Below, piece by piece: positions 9,106 to 16,620 of a stretch of 45,554 nt of DNA (the first letter of the stretch is position 1; the number at the start of each line of letters is the position of its first letter). The stretch spans positions 77,884-123,437 of the forward strand of contig SPAW01000001.1 in NCBI GenBank assembly GCA_005239465.1. Reading direction: 5' to 3'. The notes under the pieces were generated by a model. That model ran no database searches. It saw only the letters and a program-made list of their open reading frames with translations, and was not told where the DNA came from. This stretch comes from Nitrospira sp. Lineage in GTDB: Bacteria > Nitrospirota > Nitrospiria > Nitrospirales > Nitrospiraceae. Position numbers and translations under genes: made by a program.

Positions 9106-9909
9106 TCACGACAGGGCTCCGTGGCCTTTGAGCACTACTCCCACCAAGGTGAGAATCACGCAGGCGAATCCAATCACCGTCAAATAGGCCGCCCGTTTGG
9201 CTCGCCATCCCACTGTCAACCGCCCCAGCAACACGACAAAATAGAAGAGCCAGGTCACGAGGGCCCCTGTCTGTTCGGGGTTCCAACTCACATACGATCC
9301 ACGCGCAAATTCGGCCGAGATCGCTCCGGTCACAATTCCCAAAGTCAGCAACGGAAATCCCAAGACGATGGATTGCTGATTGAGGTGGTCGAGAAAGTCA
9401 AGCGCGGGCAGTTTGCTGTAGAGCACGTTGAACCGTTTCGACTTGAGAAGGCGATCCTGAATCAGATACATCACACCTGCGACGAAGGCGACCGCAAAGC
9501 CCACAGTGCCTAACATGCTGAGTGTGACATGGAACCACAGGGTCTTGAACACGGGCTTGAGCGTGGGCACAGTCTCCGGAAGGGCTGCCGCCGATACCAA
9601 AGAGACCAGCGCCAAGGGGACCATGAAGGATCCGAGTACATGAATCCGATGGCGAAACTCAACGGCCAGAAAAACGAGGATCAACATCCATGAGAAAAAG
9701 GATAGCGCCTCATAGAAACTGGGAGGCGATGACGACGATGCGACGACCATCCTGGTCACCAGCGCGATGGTGTGAGACACGAATCCGACAGCCGTAATCC
9801 CCAGCGACACTTTTGACAAGGCTTCGGAACGCCGCAGTAAATAGGCAAGAAAGGACACGGTGGCCACGAAATACAGGACCATGGTAACCATGAAACAGAC
9901 TGCTGCCAT
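9106..9909 (-). CDS. cytochrome c assembly / HemX-like membrane protein (CcsA family)
   Basis: A 267-residue integral membrane protein with about eight hydrophobic helices. Its family covers HemX/YpjD and CcsA, haem-handling proteins of cytochrome c biogenesis. Candidate haem ligands are H46 and H127. A shortened tryptophan-rich segment SYVSWNPEQTGALVTW at about 206-220 is at the place of the CcsA WWD motif, but it is reduced, so it resembles HemX more than a full synthetase. It is the first gene of the hem operon, directly before hemA. HemX is known in some bacteria to limit HemA level; a similar role here is inference. Confidence 0.85.
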   Translation of the reverse strand: MAAVCFMVTMVLYFVATVSFLAYLLRRSEALSKVSLGITAVGFVSHTIALVTRMVVASSSSPPSFYEALSFFSWMLILVFLAVEFRHRIHVLGSFMVPLALVSLVSAAALPETVPTLKPVFKTLWFHVTLSMLGTVGFAVAFVAGVMYLIQDRLLKSKRFNVLYSKLPALDFLDHLNQQSIVLGFPLLTLGIVTGAISAEFARGSYVSWNPEQTGALVTWLFYFVVLLGRLTVGWRAKRAAYLTVIGFACVILTLVGVVLKGHGALS

Positions 9910-9966
9910 ATGGAATGCCTCTGCCTTGAGTGTCTAGAGAATCGCTTCCGACGAGATAAGATTGAA

Positions 9967-9996
9967 ATTATATCGATGCAGAGAGAACGGAGTCAA
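9967..9996 (-). promoter_or_regulatory. probable sigma-70-type promoter of the hem-tilS-ftsH operon
   Basis: On the minus strand a TTGACT (-35, 9991-9996) and a perfect TATAAT (-10, 9967-9972) are separated by 18 nt. Transcription would begin near 9960 and give a leader of about 50 nt before ATG 9909. The element overlaps the first codons of the divergent rsmI-like gene. No other equally good promoter is visible before the ten-gene run. Confidence 0.6.
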
Positions 9997-10743
9997 CAAA
10001 ACGCTGGTACTGGAGTGACTTCCAACGATCGGCCGACCAAGCCCGGCATCCTCTATGTCGTCGGTGTGCCCATCGGACATCTCGATGATATCACCCTGCG
10101 CGCCATCCGGATCTTTCGCGAAGCTGACCTCATCGCCTCAGAAAACCCAGCAGCGACTCAACAACTCCTCTTACATCATGGCATTGAAGCGGCGTTGACA
10201 AGCTATGGGCCCACAAACCTTAAGGAAAAGGTGGCCGTCCTCATTGATCGATTGCAACGAGGTGCACGCATCGCGTTGGTGTCGGATTGCGGATCTCCGG
10301 TGATCGCTGATCCCGGCCGTCTTCTCGTGGCGTCCGCCCACTCCCATGGAATTCAGGTGATCTCGGTCCCAGGCCCGTCGGCACTCACAGCAGCTATGGC
10401 GGCGACAGGACTCTCTTGTGACTCATTTTTCTTTCAGGGACGACTTCCGGAAACGAAGCTCAGAATAAGACGTTGCCTTGCCAGTCGTCTGAAGAGCAAG
10501 ACCCCGACCATTGCATTCTGCACGCCGACATCGCTCGCGCTTGCCTTGAGAACAATCGCCGAGATCGCCCCTCGACGTGTCATCGTTCTCGCTTGTGACA
10601 TCACAAAACCAGTTGAACTGATCATTCGGGGGACAGCGTGCCAGGTACAACAACAATTGGATAACGTCATGACAACACAGGACATCACTCTGATTCTCAC
10701 GGGAGGGAAGGCGATCGGGGGCGGACGAGATGGGAAGAAATAA
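9976..10743 (+). CDS. divergent RsmI-family (tetrapyrrole methylase fold) methyltransferase
   Basis: It resembles 16S rRNA (cytidine-1402-2'-O)-methyltransferase RsmI in order of blocks: GILYVVGVPIGHLDDITLRAI, a HHGI...LTSYG region, VSDCGSPVIADPG, and VPGPSALTAAMAATGL. At the sites where typical RsmI has EDTR and YESPHR, this protein has ENPA and FCTPTS, so substrate handling may differ or be lost. About 255 residues, shorter than the usual ~280. The frame is open from 9910; ATG 9976 is chosen because the upstream codons have no family similarity. It is divergent from the hem operon and convergent with the TusA-like gene. Confidence 0.75.
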   Translation: MQRERSQQNAGTGVTSNDRPTKPGILYVVGVPIGHLDDITLRAIRIFREADLIASENPAATQQLLLHHGIEAALTSYGPTNLKEKVAVLIDRLQRGARIALVSDCGSPVIADPGRLLVASAHSHGIQVISVPGPSALTAAMAATGLSCDSFFFQGRLPETKLRIRRCLASRLKSKTPTIAFCTPTSLALALRTIAEIAPRRVIVLACDITKPVELIIRGTACQVQQQLDNVMTTQDITLILTGGKAIGGGRDGKK

Positions 10744-10756
10744 ATAGAAGGCTGAG

Positions 10757-11023
10757 TTAGCCGCTATCCTCTCGGCGAATCAGCACTCGGTAGGCCTGAT
10801 CGATCCGTTCTTGCGCCAATACCGTGTGGCCTTCGTTTTCCACACTGCGAGGAACATTCCGGATAGGATCTCCATCGTCTAACAAGACCGAAAGAACCTG
10901 TCCCTGCTTCATCGTCTCGAGCTTGAGCTTCGTTTTGACGAAGTTGTAAGGGCAAATCACCCCGCGAAGATCAAGCTCCACATCAGACTCTGGGAACGTC
11001 GGCTGCTCGCGATTCTCATTCAT
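10757..11023 (-). CDS. TusA/SirA-family sulfur carrier protein
   Basis: A small cytoplasmic protein (88 residues) of the TusA fold, which carries persulfide sulfur for tRNA thiolation, molybdenum cofactor or sulfur metabolism. The family motif begins LDLRGVICPYNFVKTKLKLE, with the carrier cysteine at C24. The second proline of the classical CPxP is replaced by asparagine (CPYN). An in-frame GTG two codons upstream exists, but ATG 11023 has GAGGTG at proper spacing. It stands alone between the rsmI-like gene (convergent) and a secreted protein. The exact sulfur partner is unknown. Confidence 0.8.
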   Translation of the reverse strand: MNENREQPTFPESDVELDLRGVICPYNFVKTKLKLETMKQGQVLSVLLDDGDPIRNVPRSVENEGHTVLAQERIDQAYRVLIRREDSG

Positions 11024-11131
11024 AACCACACCTCAGCCAGAATCGATCCCGCACTGCCACGTTAAACAGGCTCACCCTACTAACAAAGAACGCAGAACCC
11101 GGTAAGCACTTGACGTCGGATTCGTATTCGG

Positions 11132-11168
11132 AGAAAAAAAGAGGCAGCCGAAGCTACCCCTTTTTCTA
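11132..11168 (-). terminator. Rho-independent terminator with UUCG tetraloop
   Basis: On the minus strand GGGGTAGC and GCTGCCTC pair around a TTCG loop (one G-T pair in the middle, one near the base). An A-tract lies on the 5' side and seven T on the 3' side. It is 22 nt past the stop of the secreted-protein gene, so it ends that transcript. Confidence 0.85.
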
Positions 11169-11189
11169 AGAAACTGCCTCGCGATTAGC

Positions 11190-11936
11190 TTATTGCAGAC
11201 CCTTCACAAGATTTGGCTTCGAGGCATCCGTTCCATAGTCAGACTTATTCTGTGTCTGGTATCCCCATCCTGGTTGTGGTTCACAATTCCAGCAGGGCGC
11301 GGAACCGGTAAACTCACCTATGGTTGTATCCACGATCCCCCCAACCTTGCCTGGAAGAACGGATCCGACAATGCCACCAGTTGTGCTGCCGCTATCAGTT
11401 ACGATCGCGCGCTCGGTCATTGGATTCGGGCGCTGTCCGAGCCCGCCAAATCCCGCGAGCTTCTCGTTACCGCGAAGCAAGTAGATTTCACGGACGATCT
11501 TCCGGCCTGTCCCATACTGCTGGTTAGCGGTCGTCGCTTCATAAACTTGCAACGAAATGTCATCACCATGGTTCAACGTCTTCAGCTGATCCATGTTGGT
11601 TCTTTCATCGAAATACACAGTCTGGGAGTTCATTGCACCACCACCCGCACGGCCTTCGTCGTGCGAGCTTCCGCCTGTCTCCAGATGCATCTTCCCAGCG
11701 GGGAAATCTATGGCCAACACGCGACCATAAATTGTTTCCGGGAGTGACAGCCGATCCAGGAACGCATTCCGATCGAACGCCTGAGTCCGTCCAGGGCTCC
11801 CTGAAACATCTCCCACGCCGGTTCCGACGCCGAGCGATGAACCAGATGCACCCTGCTGCAGACGCTCTTGAGCCACTGCAATACTCACAGAGCCGATAAA
11901 AAGAATTGTGGCTCCTAGTGCCAACACCTTACGCAT
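11190..11936 (-). CDS. secreted or periplasmic protein of unknown function
   Basis: I do not recognise a family. The 248-residue protein starts with a clear signal peptide (RK, hydrophobic stretch to about 20, cleavage likely after AVA at 20-22). It continues with a Gly/Ser-rich linker, a middle part with a small beta-type module (IYGRVLAIDFPAGKMHLETG...VYFDERTNM, reminiscent of OB-like or 'DUF' exported modules), and a Gly/Ser/Thr-rich tail with CWNC at about 216-219. ATG 11936 has a textbook AAGGAGG. It is monocistronic and followed by a strong terminator. Confidence 0.75.
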   Translation of the reverse strand: MRKVLALGATILFIGSVSIAVAQERLQQGASGSSLGVGTGVGDVSGSPGRTQAFDRNAFLDRLSLPETIYGRVLAIDFPAGKMHLETGGSSHDEGRAGGGAMNSQTVYFDERTNMDQLKTLNHGDDISLQVYEATTANQQYGTGRKIVREIYLLRGNEKLAGFGGLGQRPNPMTERAIVTDSGSTTGGIVGSVLPGKVGGIVDTTIGEFTGSAPCWNCEPQPGWGYQTQNKSDYGTDASKPNLVKGLQ

Positions 11937-12164
11937 GTGCTGCCTCCTTGTGAGTTAAAAGATGATACTGTGTAGAGGTTGTGTAGAGATGACGAACAAC
12001 AAGATTTCGTGAGTGATCACGAACATGAGTTAAGTCTAATGACCGCGGCACCATAGGTCAACGACTAGAACCTAGGGCAACGACAAGGCCCTGTCAAGAG
12101 GGCTTTCCCCCCAATCGGGTTGCCAGGTGGCCCACAACTACTATCGCATGTGTCTGCTCCCGCG

Positions 12165-12251
12165 TGGTGCCCGGAGGGAGGGTCGAACTCCCACTCTCTT
12201 GCGAGAACCGGATTTTGAGTCCGGCGCGTCTGCCAGTTCCGCCATCCGGGC
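12165..12251 (-). tRNA. tRNA-Leu (anticodon CAA)
   Basis: The minus strand folds as a class II tRNA. The acceptor stem GCCCGGA pairs with TCCGGGC. The anticodon stem CCGGA/TCCGG has the loop CTCAAAA, giving anticodon CAA. There is a long variable arm (CTCGCAAGAGAG), and the T loop has GTTCGACCC. Discriminator A and an encoded CCA (12165-12167 on the plus strand as TGG) complete it. Its 5' half is duplicated at 16391-16432, so it is the attachment site of the neighbouring island. Confidence 0.95.
12210..12251. repeat. left attachment-site repeat (att) inside tRNA-Leu
   Basis: 42 bp covering the tRNA from the anticodon stem to its 5' end. It matches 16391-16432 with one mismatch; the last 36 bp are identical. 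The two copies bound the island with the integrase remnant. The repeat ends at the very first base of the tRNA. Confidence 0.8.
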
Positions 12252-12255
12252 GTGC

Positions 12256-13354
12256 TTAGGAAATCGCGGCGTTAGAAGCGTGCGGGTCGGTCTCTCGGCG
12301 GGTCAGTGTTAAATACGTGTTCAAACGAGCGGCAGCTTGCTCCAGATCGCCCTCGTCAATCGTATTGTAGCGCCTCCACATCTTCTCAGATTTGTGACCG
12401 ACGATCGCCATTGCTGTCGTCGTGTCTACCCCTGCCCGTCTCAGATTCGTGGCCGCGCAGTGTCGGGGAAGTCTTTGATCCCGGCTCGCTTCCGGGCGCG
12501 CTCAAAGGCAGTTTGCACGCTCCTGATCGACTCACCATCTCGAAGGAAGACACGATCCTGACCAGGGTATCGAACCTTATACAAGTCGCGGAAGACCTGT
12601 GTCAATTCTGGGGTGATCGGCACCTGGCGAGGCTGCTTGGTCTTGGTATCAATGGCCCGAAGCCTGATCATCCCTCGCTTCAGATCGACCCGATCCCAAG
12701 TCAACTTAACGATCTCGCTGTAACGTTGTCCCAGGTGATAGGCCACGAGCAGGATCGGTTTGAGATGTGGAGCAGCTTCCGCGTACAGCCTGGCCCATTC
12801 CTCAGCCGTAAGGACACGATCCCGTTCATTATAGGGGTCCGGGATCGTCACATCACAGGCGGGATTCGACTGGATTAGCTTCTTCATCGCCAGGTAGAGC
12901 ATATGTTTGAGAACAGCCTGGTCCCCATTGAGGGAGGACAGAGTGGGGGGGCCTTTCCGTTTTGCAGCGTCCGTTTCGCTCGATAGTCATCCACATCGTC
13001 GGCGGTCAAATCGGTCAACAGGTGGTCACTAAAGAACGGGATGAGGTGGAGTCGCACCTTATCCACCCGATCTCGGTAGGAGCGGAGATTCTTGACCTCC
13101 GGCATGTCCAGATACTTCTCTCCCCATGCCCGGAAGGTCATGGACGCAGCGACCTTCTCGCTGTTGATCAGACCTTTCATCAGGTCCGTTTTCAGAATCG
13201 CCTCCTGCTGTTTCGCCAGGGTTCGGTTCGTGGTCTGTGTTTTCCGCTTCTTGGGCTTGGCCCCGGCGATCCCTTTGGCGAGCGTTAAAATCTTCCCATC
13301 GTCACGGACTCTAAACTCGACATCATAGCCGTCCGGTCTGCCTGTGAGTCCCAT
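12256..13354 (-). pseudogene. tyrosine recombinase (phage-type integrase), inactivated
   Basis: The N-terminal part (13354 to about 12950) has the SAM-like core-binding domain: TFRAWGEKYLDM...LIPFFSDHLLTDLTADDVDDYRAKR. The frame breaks at a run of seven C (12951-12957 region). One extra C would restore it into LSSLNGDQAVLKHMLYLAMKK and the catalytic domain, with arginine in LGQRYSEIVKLTW and lysine in DTKTKQPRQVPI. Near 12450-12465 a short deletion removes the H-x-x of the second catalytic box and shifts the frame again. The last part, ATNLRRAGVD...VGHKSEKMWRRYNTID with the nucleophilic tyrosine, runs to TAA at 12256. Two lesions make loss of function likely. Confidence 0.85.
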
Positions 13355-13366
13355 GCTATCGTCCTC

Positions 13367-13452
13367 CTTTCTTTGATGGTTTGTCTCCGCCGATCAGTTC
13401 GGCGGTCGTGACGCCTAGGGCTTGCGAGAGTTTGCGAAGGGTGGAAAGGCGT
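13367..13452 (-). pseudogene. truncated XRE-type HTH regulator fragment
   Basis: On the minus strand the last ~28 codons before TAG at 13367 read LSTLRKLSQALGVTTAELIGG plus a lysine/glycine-rich tail. This is the typical end of an XRE/Cro helix-turn-helix domain. The preceding helices are missing; upstream sequence in the frame has no similarity. It lies just before the integrase start with a GGAGGA between, so it may once have been the element's repressor/excisionase-type partner. Confidence 0.5.
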
Positions 13453-13622
13453 GGACAGGGTCTGGACCGCGATCGGTGGTGGTGGGAGGTTCAGTCCGCG
13501 TCAACGGGCTAGTCGTGGCGCGATCTGGAGAAAGCATGAAGAGGCTGGACGACGGCCGCGAGCAGCGGCTGCCGTCCAGCCCCGGTACGTCGTTATTGAC
13601 GCCTGCCCGCCACCGCCTCGGA
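13453..13622. other. short noncoding stretch at the permease 3' side
   Basis: About 170 bp between the HTH fragment and the permease stop. The frames that cross it look like chance frames of GC-rich DNA. It includes a GC-rich inverted segment near 13541-13575 (GGCTGGACGACGGCCGC and GGCTGCCGTCCAGCC), which can fold into a strong hairpin beyond the permease stop and could be its terminator, though no T-run follows. Confidence 0.4.
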
Positions 13623-15173
13623 CTAGCTGGCCGGCTTGGGAACACCCTCGCGCTGGGCGAGGCCCCAGAAGATCACGGCGAGGAGGACGTAGCCGAGCGC
13701 TACCTCCACGGATTCGCCGATGCCGAGCTTCGCGCCGTGGATGAAGCCGAAGTACGAGAGGACGGCGCCGGCCAGTGAGTAGACGGCGGCGCGGTTGAAG
13801 TCGCGGTCGATGACGAAGGCCCCGATGGCACCGAGGATCATCCCGGCGAGAATCGCGCCTCCGCCGAGGAGCTCCATGCCCCGATAGACCACCCCCGAAC
13901 CGCCGAGGACGTCCATACCGATCTTGGCCGCGGACGTCCCGGCCGCGTTGAGCGCCCCGTCGACCTGCGTCTGCGCCCAGGACGCGAGGTTCGGGATAAG
14001 GGCCAGAACCACGGCTGGCGCATGCTCGCGCGGCGTCGTCTGGAACGCCTGCGCGCCGATGACGATGCCGATATAGAGGAGGATCGGCAGGATCGCCACG
14101 AGCGGGATCACGGCCAGCAGGAGCGCGACCAGGCCCAGCAGGCAGACCAGCCCGACGCAGACGCCCGTGGCCAGCGAGTAGCCGATGCGCCCGCCGACGG
14201 CCTTCCAGCCTGGGTGCCCGATGTAGACGGCCGGCGGGAAGGGACTGCCGAGCAGGGAACCGGCGACAGCGCCGATGCCGTCGGCCAGCAGGATGTGCCG
14301 CAGGTTGTAGCTGTCACCGGCCGCCTCTGCGCTCTCGACGTTATTCATACCTTCCGTGAAGTTGTAGATGCCGAGCGGGATCGCCGTAATGAGGAGCGGC
14401 CCGATGCCGCTGAGGCCGACGAATACGTCGCCCGTCGGGAAGGGGAGCCGCAGGCCGAACTGAGAGAAGGCCTCGGCCACCGCTGTCGGCTTCATCAGAC
14501 CGCTCCAGCCGAGCATGGCCGTGATCCACGCGATCGCGGTGCCGATGATGACGGCCGCCAGACCGCCGGGGACGTTGCCTGGCAGGCGAACGTTCGCCAT
14601 CCAGCTCACCATGATGATTCCGAGCGAGATGAAGGCGATCCAGGGCACCTCCCAGCTCTGGAAGGCTGGCCGCATCGAGATGAAGGTAATCGAGATGCCG
14701 GCGAGCGTGCCGAGCATCGCGGCACGCGGGGTGTGCTTGCGGATAGTCGGGCCGATGAAGGCGCCGATCAGGATGATGATCCCAATGACGAAGCACCACG
14801 CGAGTCCAGCCTGCCAGGCGGCGGTCGGGTTGCCCGTCTTGATGGCCACCGGGAGCATGATCAGGAAGACGACGATGAACATGTGGGGCACGCTGGGACC
14901 GTAGGGCATCGCGGTGACGGTGTCGCGCCGCTCGCGCTTGGCCAGCTTGTAGGCGAGGTAGCCGTAGTAGATGTTGCCGAGCGGGAGCGCGACGGCCAGG
15001 GCGGGAAGGATGCGGCTGAAGACGATCTCGCCGGGGAGCTGGACGACGCCGAGCACGAGCCCGGTGAGGACGATGACGTTGAGCACGACGTTTGTGAACA
15101 GCCCGAAGAACGCGTTCCAGTCGCCTGGGACCCACCACCGGACCGGGTAGTCTTCATCAGAGACGTGCGCCAT
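13623..15173 (-). CDS. NCS2/xanthine-uracil-type permease
   Basis: A 516-residue polytopic membrane protein with about 12-14 hydrophobic helices. It resembles the nucleobase-cation symporter-2/AzgA superfamily: the first helices with PLGNIYYGYLAYKLAKRERRDTVTAMPYG, and the later LGSPFPPAVYIGHPGWKAVGGRIGYS in the place of the substrate-binding loop. The substrate is not deducible; nucleobases, ureides or related nitrogen compounds are likely. ATG 15173 has GGAGGG. It follows the cysteine-hydrolase gene by 69 nt on the same strand, suggesting uptake followed by hydrolysis. GC content and codon use are far above those of the neighbouring core genes. Confidence 0.75.
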   Translation of the reverse strand: MAHVSDEDYPVRWWVPGDWNAFFGLFTNVVLNVIVLTGLVLGVVQLPGEIVFSRILPALAVALPLGNIYYGYLAYKLAKRERRDTVTAMPYGPSVPHMFIVVFLIMLPVAIKTGNPTAAWQAGLAWCFVIGIIILIGAFIGPTIRKHTPRAAMLGTLAGISITFISMRPAFQSWEVPWIAFISLGIIMVSWMANVRLPGNVPGGLAAVIIGTAIAWITAMLGWSGLMKPTAVAEAFSQFGLRLPFPTGDVFVGLSGIGPLLITAIPLGIYNFTEGMNNVESAEAAGDSYNLRHILLADGIGAVAGSLLGSPFPPAVYIGHPGWKAVGGRIGYSLATGVCVGLVCLLGLVALLLAVIPLVAILPILLYIGIVIGAQAFQTTPREHAPAVVLALIPNLASWAQTQVDGALNAAGTSAAKIGMDVLGGSGVVYRGMELLGGGAILAGMILGAIGAFVIDRDFNRAAVYSLAGAVLSYFGFIHGAKLGIGESVEVALGYVLLAVIFWGLAQREGVPKPAS

Positions 15174-15242
15174 GCTGCCCTCCTGGCTCGGAGTTCACTG
15201 CCGCTCGCCGTTGTGCAATGAATGTCTCCAGTGCGATTGCGT

Positions 15243-15935
15243 CTAGCGCCTGGCCGCGCCGCTCCCACGCGCCTCGGCCAGCGCCGCGATGAAGCGCTTG
15301 GAATCGGCGACCCACCCAAAGATGCCGCCCTGCGCTTTAACCATCTTCAGGGCGGCCTGCTGGAACTCGGGGAAGTAGGAGGCGACGCAGTCCTCCAGCA
15401 CAAGGCAGTCGTAGCCGCGGTCGTTCGCCTCGCGTACCGTGGTCTGGACGCAGACCTCGGTCGTCACCCCGCAAACGACCAGCTGCTTGACGCCCCGGTT
15501 CTTCAAGATCGTATCGAGGTCGGTGGCGAAGAAGGCACCCTTCCCCGGCTTGTCGATGACCGGCTCGCCGGCTTCCGGGTACAGCTCCTTGACGAGATCG
15601 TGTCCGTACTCGCCGCGAACGAGGATCCGGCCCATCGGCCCGGGATCGCCGATGCCGGCCTTGAGCTTGCCGCGCGCTTTCTTGGACGGCGGGCAGTCGC
15701 TTAGGTCGGCCCGGTGACCCTCGCGGGTGTGGATGATGAGGAGCCCCTGCTTCCGCGCGGCCTTGAGCACCTCCTCCGCCGGAGGCACCGCCAGGCGAAG
15801 CAGCGACACGTCGTTGCCGAGCGCTTCGCCGAACCCGCCCGGATCGACGAAGTCACGCTGGAAATCGATCATCACGAGCGCGGTCGTCTTCGGGTCGAAC
15901 TCAAACTCGTAGGGCTCTGCTTTCACGGTTGGCAT
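15243..15935 (-). CDS. isochorismatase-family cysteine hydrolase, biuret-hydrolase-like
   Basis: A 230-residue cytoplasmic amidohydrolase of the isochorismatase-like superfamily. Triad candidates are D24 (VMIDFQRDF), a lysine at 129 or 132 in VIDKPGKGAF, and C162 in TTEVCVQTT. The blocks HTREGHRADL, GIGDPGPMGRIL, ELYPEAGE, REANDRGYDCL and MVKAQGGIFG resemble, from memory, the biuret hydrolases (biuret to allophanate plus ammonia) and related ureidoacrylate/carbamoyl hydrolases. Substrate is therefore inferred. AAGGAGG precedes ATG 15935. It is the first gene of a pair with the NCS2-type permease on the island. Confidence 0.8.
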   Translation of the reverse strand: MPTVKAEPYEFEFDPKTTALVMIDFQRDFVDPGGFGEALGNDVSLLRLAVPPAEEVLKAARKQGLLIIHTREGHRADLSDCPPSKKARGKLKAGIGDPGPMGRILVRGEYGHDLVKELYPEAGEPVIDKPGKGAFFATDLDTILKNRGVKQLVVCGVTTEVCVQTTVREANDRGYDCLVLEDCVASYFPEFQQAALKMVKAQGGIFGWVADSKRFIAALAEARGSGAARR

Positions 15936-16344
15936 GAGACCCTCCTTCTTGTCTGCACCACGATGTGGTTCCCGCTCATGTCGAGAACGGCTGCCTCGAG
16001 AGGGCCGTGCCGGTCTCCCGTCGGGCTGATAGCTGATAGGAATTTGTTGTTCATTAAGCTCATTCCCCTGCCCCTGTCAAGATGCTTATGGGCTGATGAA
16101 GCCGGCAAACAGTCGCTCCCGTCAGGCGAGGTGGTATCGAATGTGGTCCCCGCCTGCCGACAAAGCCCCCCTTTTGTTTTTGGGGTGTGTTCCTTAAAAG
16201 AGTCCCAAATGCCCAAGGGGGTTGGGTGTGCGCCACTTGGGGGGTGGTGTTATTCCAGTGTTAAGAACGGTAAATCTAGCCGAGACAGAATGACCAGCAA
16301 CAAACAGAACATACTCACCAACACCGCTCCTGGTGCGGAAGGAG
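15936..16344. other. island noncoding region upstream of the hydrolase
   Basis: About 400 bp without a convincing gene. The frame ending FLSAISPTGDRHGPLEAAVLDMSGN just before the hydrolase on the minus strand could be the tail of a decayed gene, but no family is recognisable. It contains the likely promoter at 16053-16080 and short G-runs and C-runs near 16165-16250. Confidence 0.4.
16053..16080 (-). promoter_or_regulatory. possible promoter of the hydrolase-permease pair
   Basis: On the minus strand a perfect TTGACA (16075-16080) and CTTAAT (16053-16058) are 16 nt apart, about 118 nt before ATG 15935. The -10 element matches four of six bases. Confidence 0.4.
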
Positions 16345-16385
16345 AAGGGGGTTGCCCGATCATCAAGGACTTGAGCAACCCCCTT
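16345..16385. repeat. large perfect hairpin beside the displaced tRNA half
   Basis: AAGGGGGTTGC (16345-16355) and GCAACCCCCTT (16375-16385) form an 11-bp perfect stem with a 19-nt loop, which itself has TCAAG/CTTGA. It ends 5 bp from the truncated tRNA-Leu copy. It lacks a clear T-run on either strand. It could be an arm or recombination site of the element, or a processing/termination structure for the displaced tRNA half. Confidence 0.6.
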
Positions 16386-16390
16386 AGGTA

Positions 16391-16432
16391 GGATTGTGAG
16401 TCCGGCGCGTCTGCCAGTTCCGCCATCCGGGC
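16391..16432. repeat. right attachment-site repeat: displaced 5' half of tRNA-Leu
   Basis: A copy of the tRNA-Leu 5' half from the acceptor through the anticodon loop on the minus strand, with one change (anticodon-loop region reads CTCACAA). The 3' half is absent; the hairpin at 16345-16385 follows. It is the right boundary of the island. Confidence 0.8.
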
Positions 16433-16620
16433 ACACCCTCAAGATTGTTTTGCAGCGGAACGCTTTTCTAACATGACACCTTCGAGGGTCCATCGGCATC
16501 GCCCCTTTTCTTCATAGGAATACGTCTGATAGAATGCCTTGGCTCACACGGGGGCAAAGCATTCCAGGCCGCCACTGGTTGTTCAGCCCCGGACGATATC
16601 GACAAAGGAGTGTTGCGAAT

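Larger units (their letters stand above)
12210..16432. mobile_element. small integrated genomic island at tRNA-Leu
   Basis: About 4.2 kb between two copies of the tRNA-Leu 5' half. It contains a tyrosine-integrase pseudogene next to one end, a truncated HTH fragment, and a GC-rich permease/hydrolase pair whose base composition and codon use (strong G/C third positions) differ from the flanking hem and ribosomal genes. The layout is typical of a tRNA-targeted island that has lost its transfer or replication genes. Integration into the 5' rather than the 3' half of a tRNA is less common. Confidence 0.75.

Noticed and set aside
13838-15319. Long frames on both strands over the permease
   Set aside because: GC-rich DNA gives long chance frames; only the permease frame has membrane helices and a ribosome site.
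16391-16432. A second functional tRNA
   Set aside because: Only the 5' half exists; the anticodon stem no longer pairs and no T arm or 3' acceptor strand follows.
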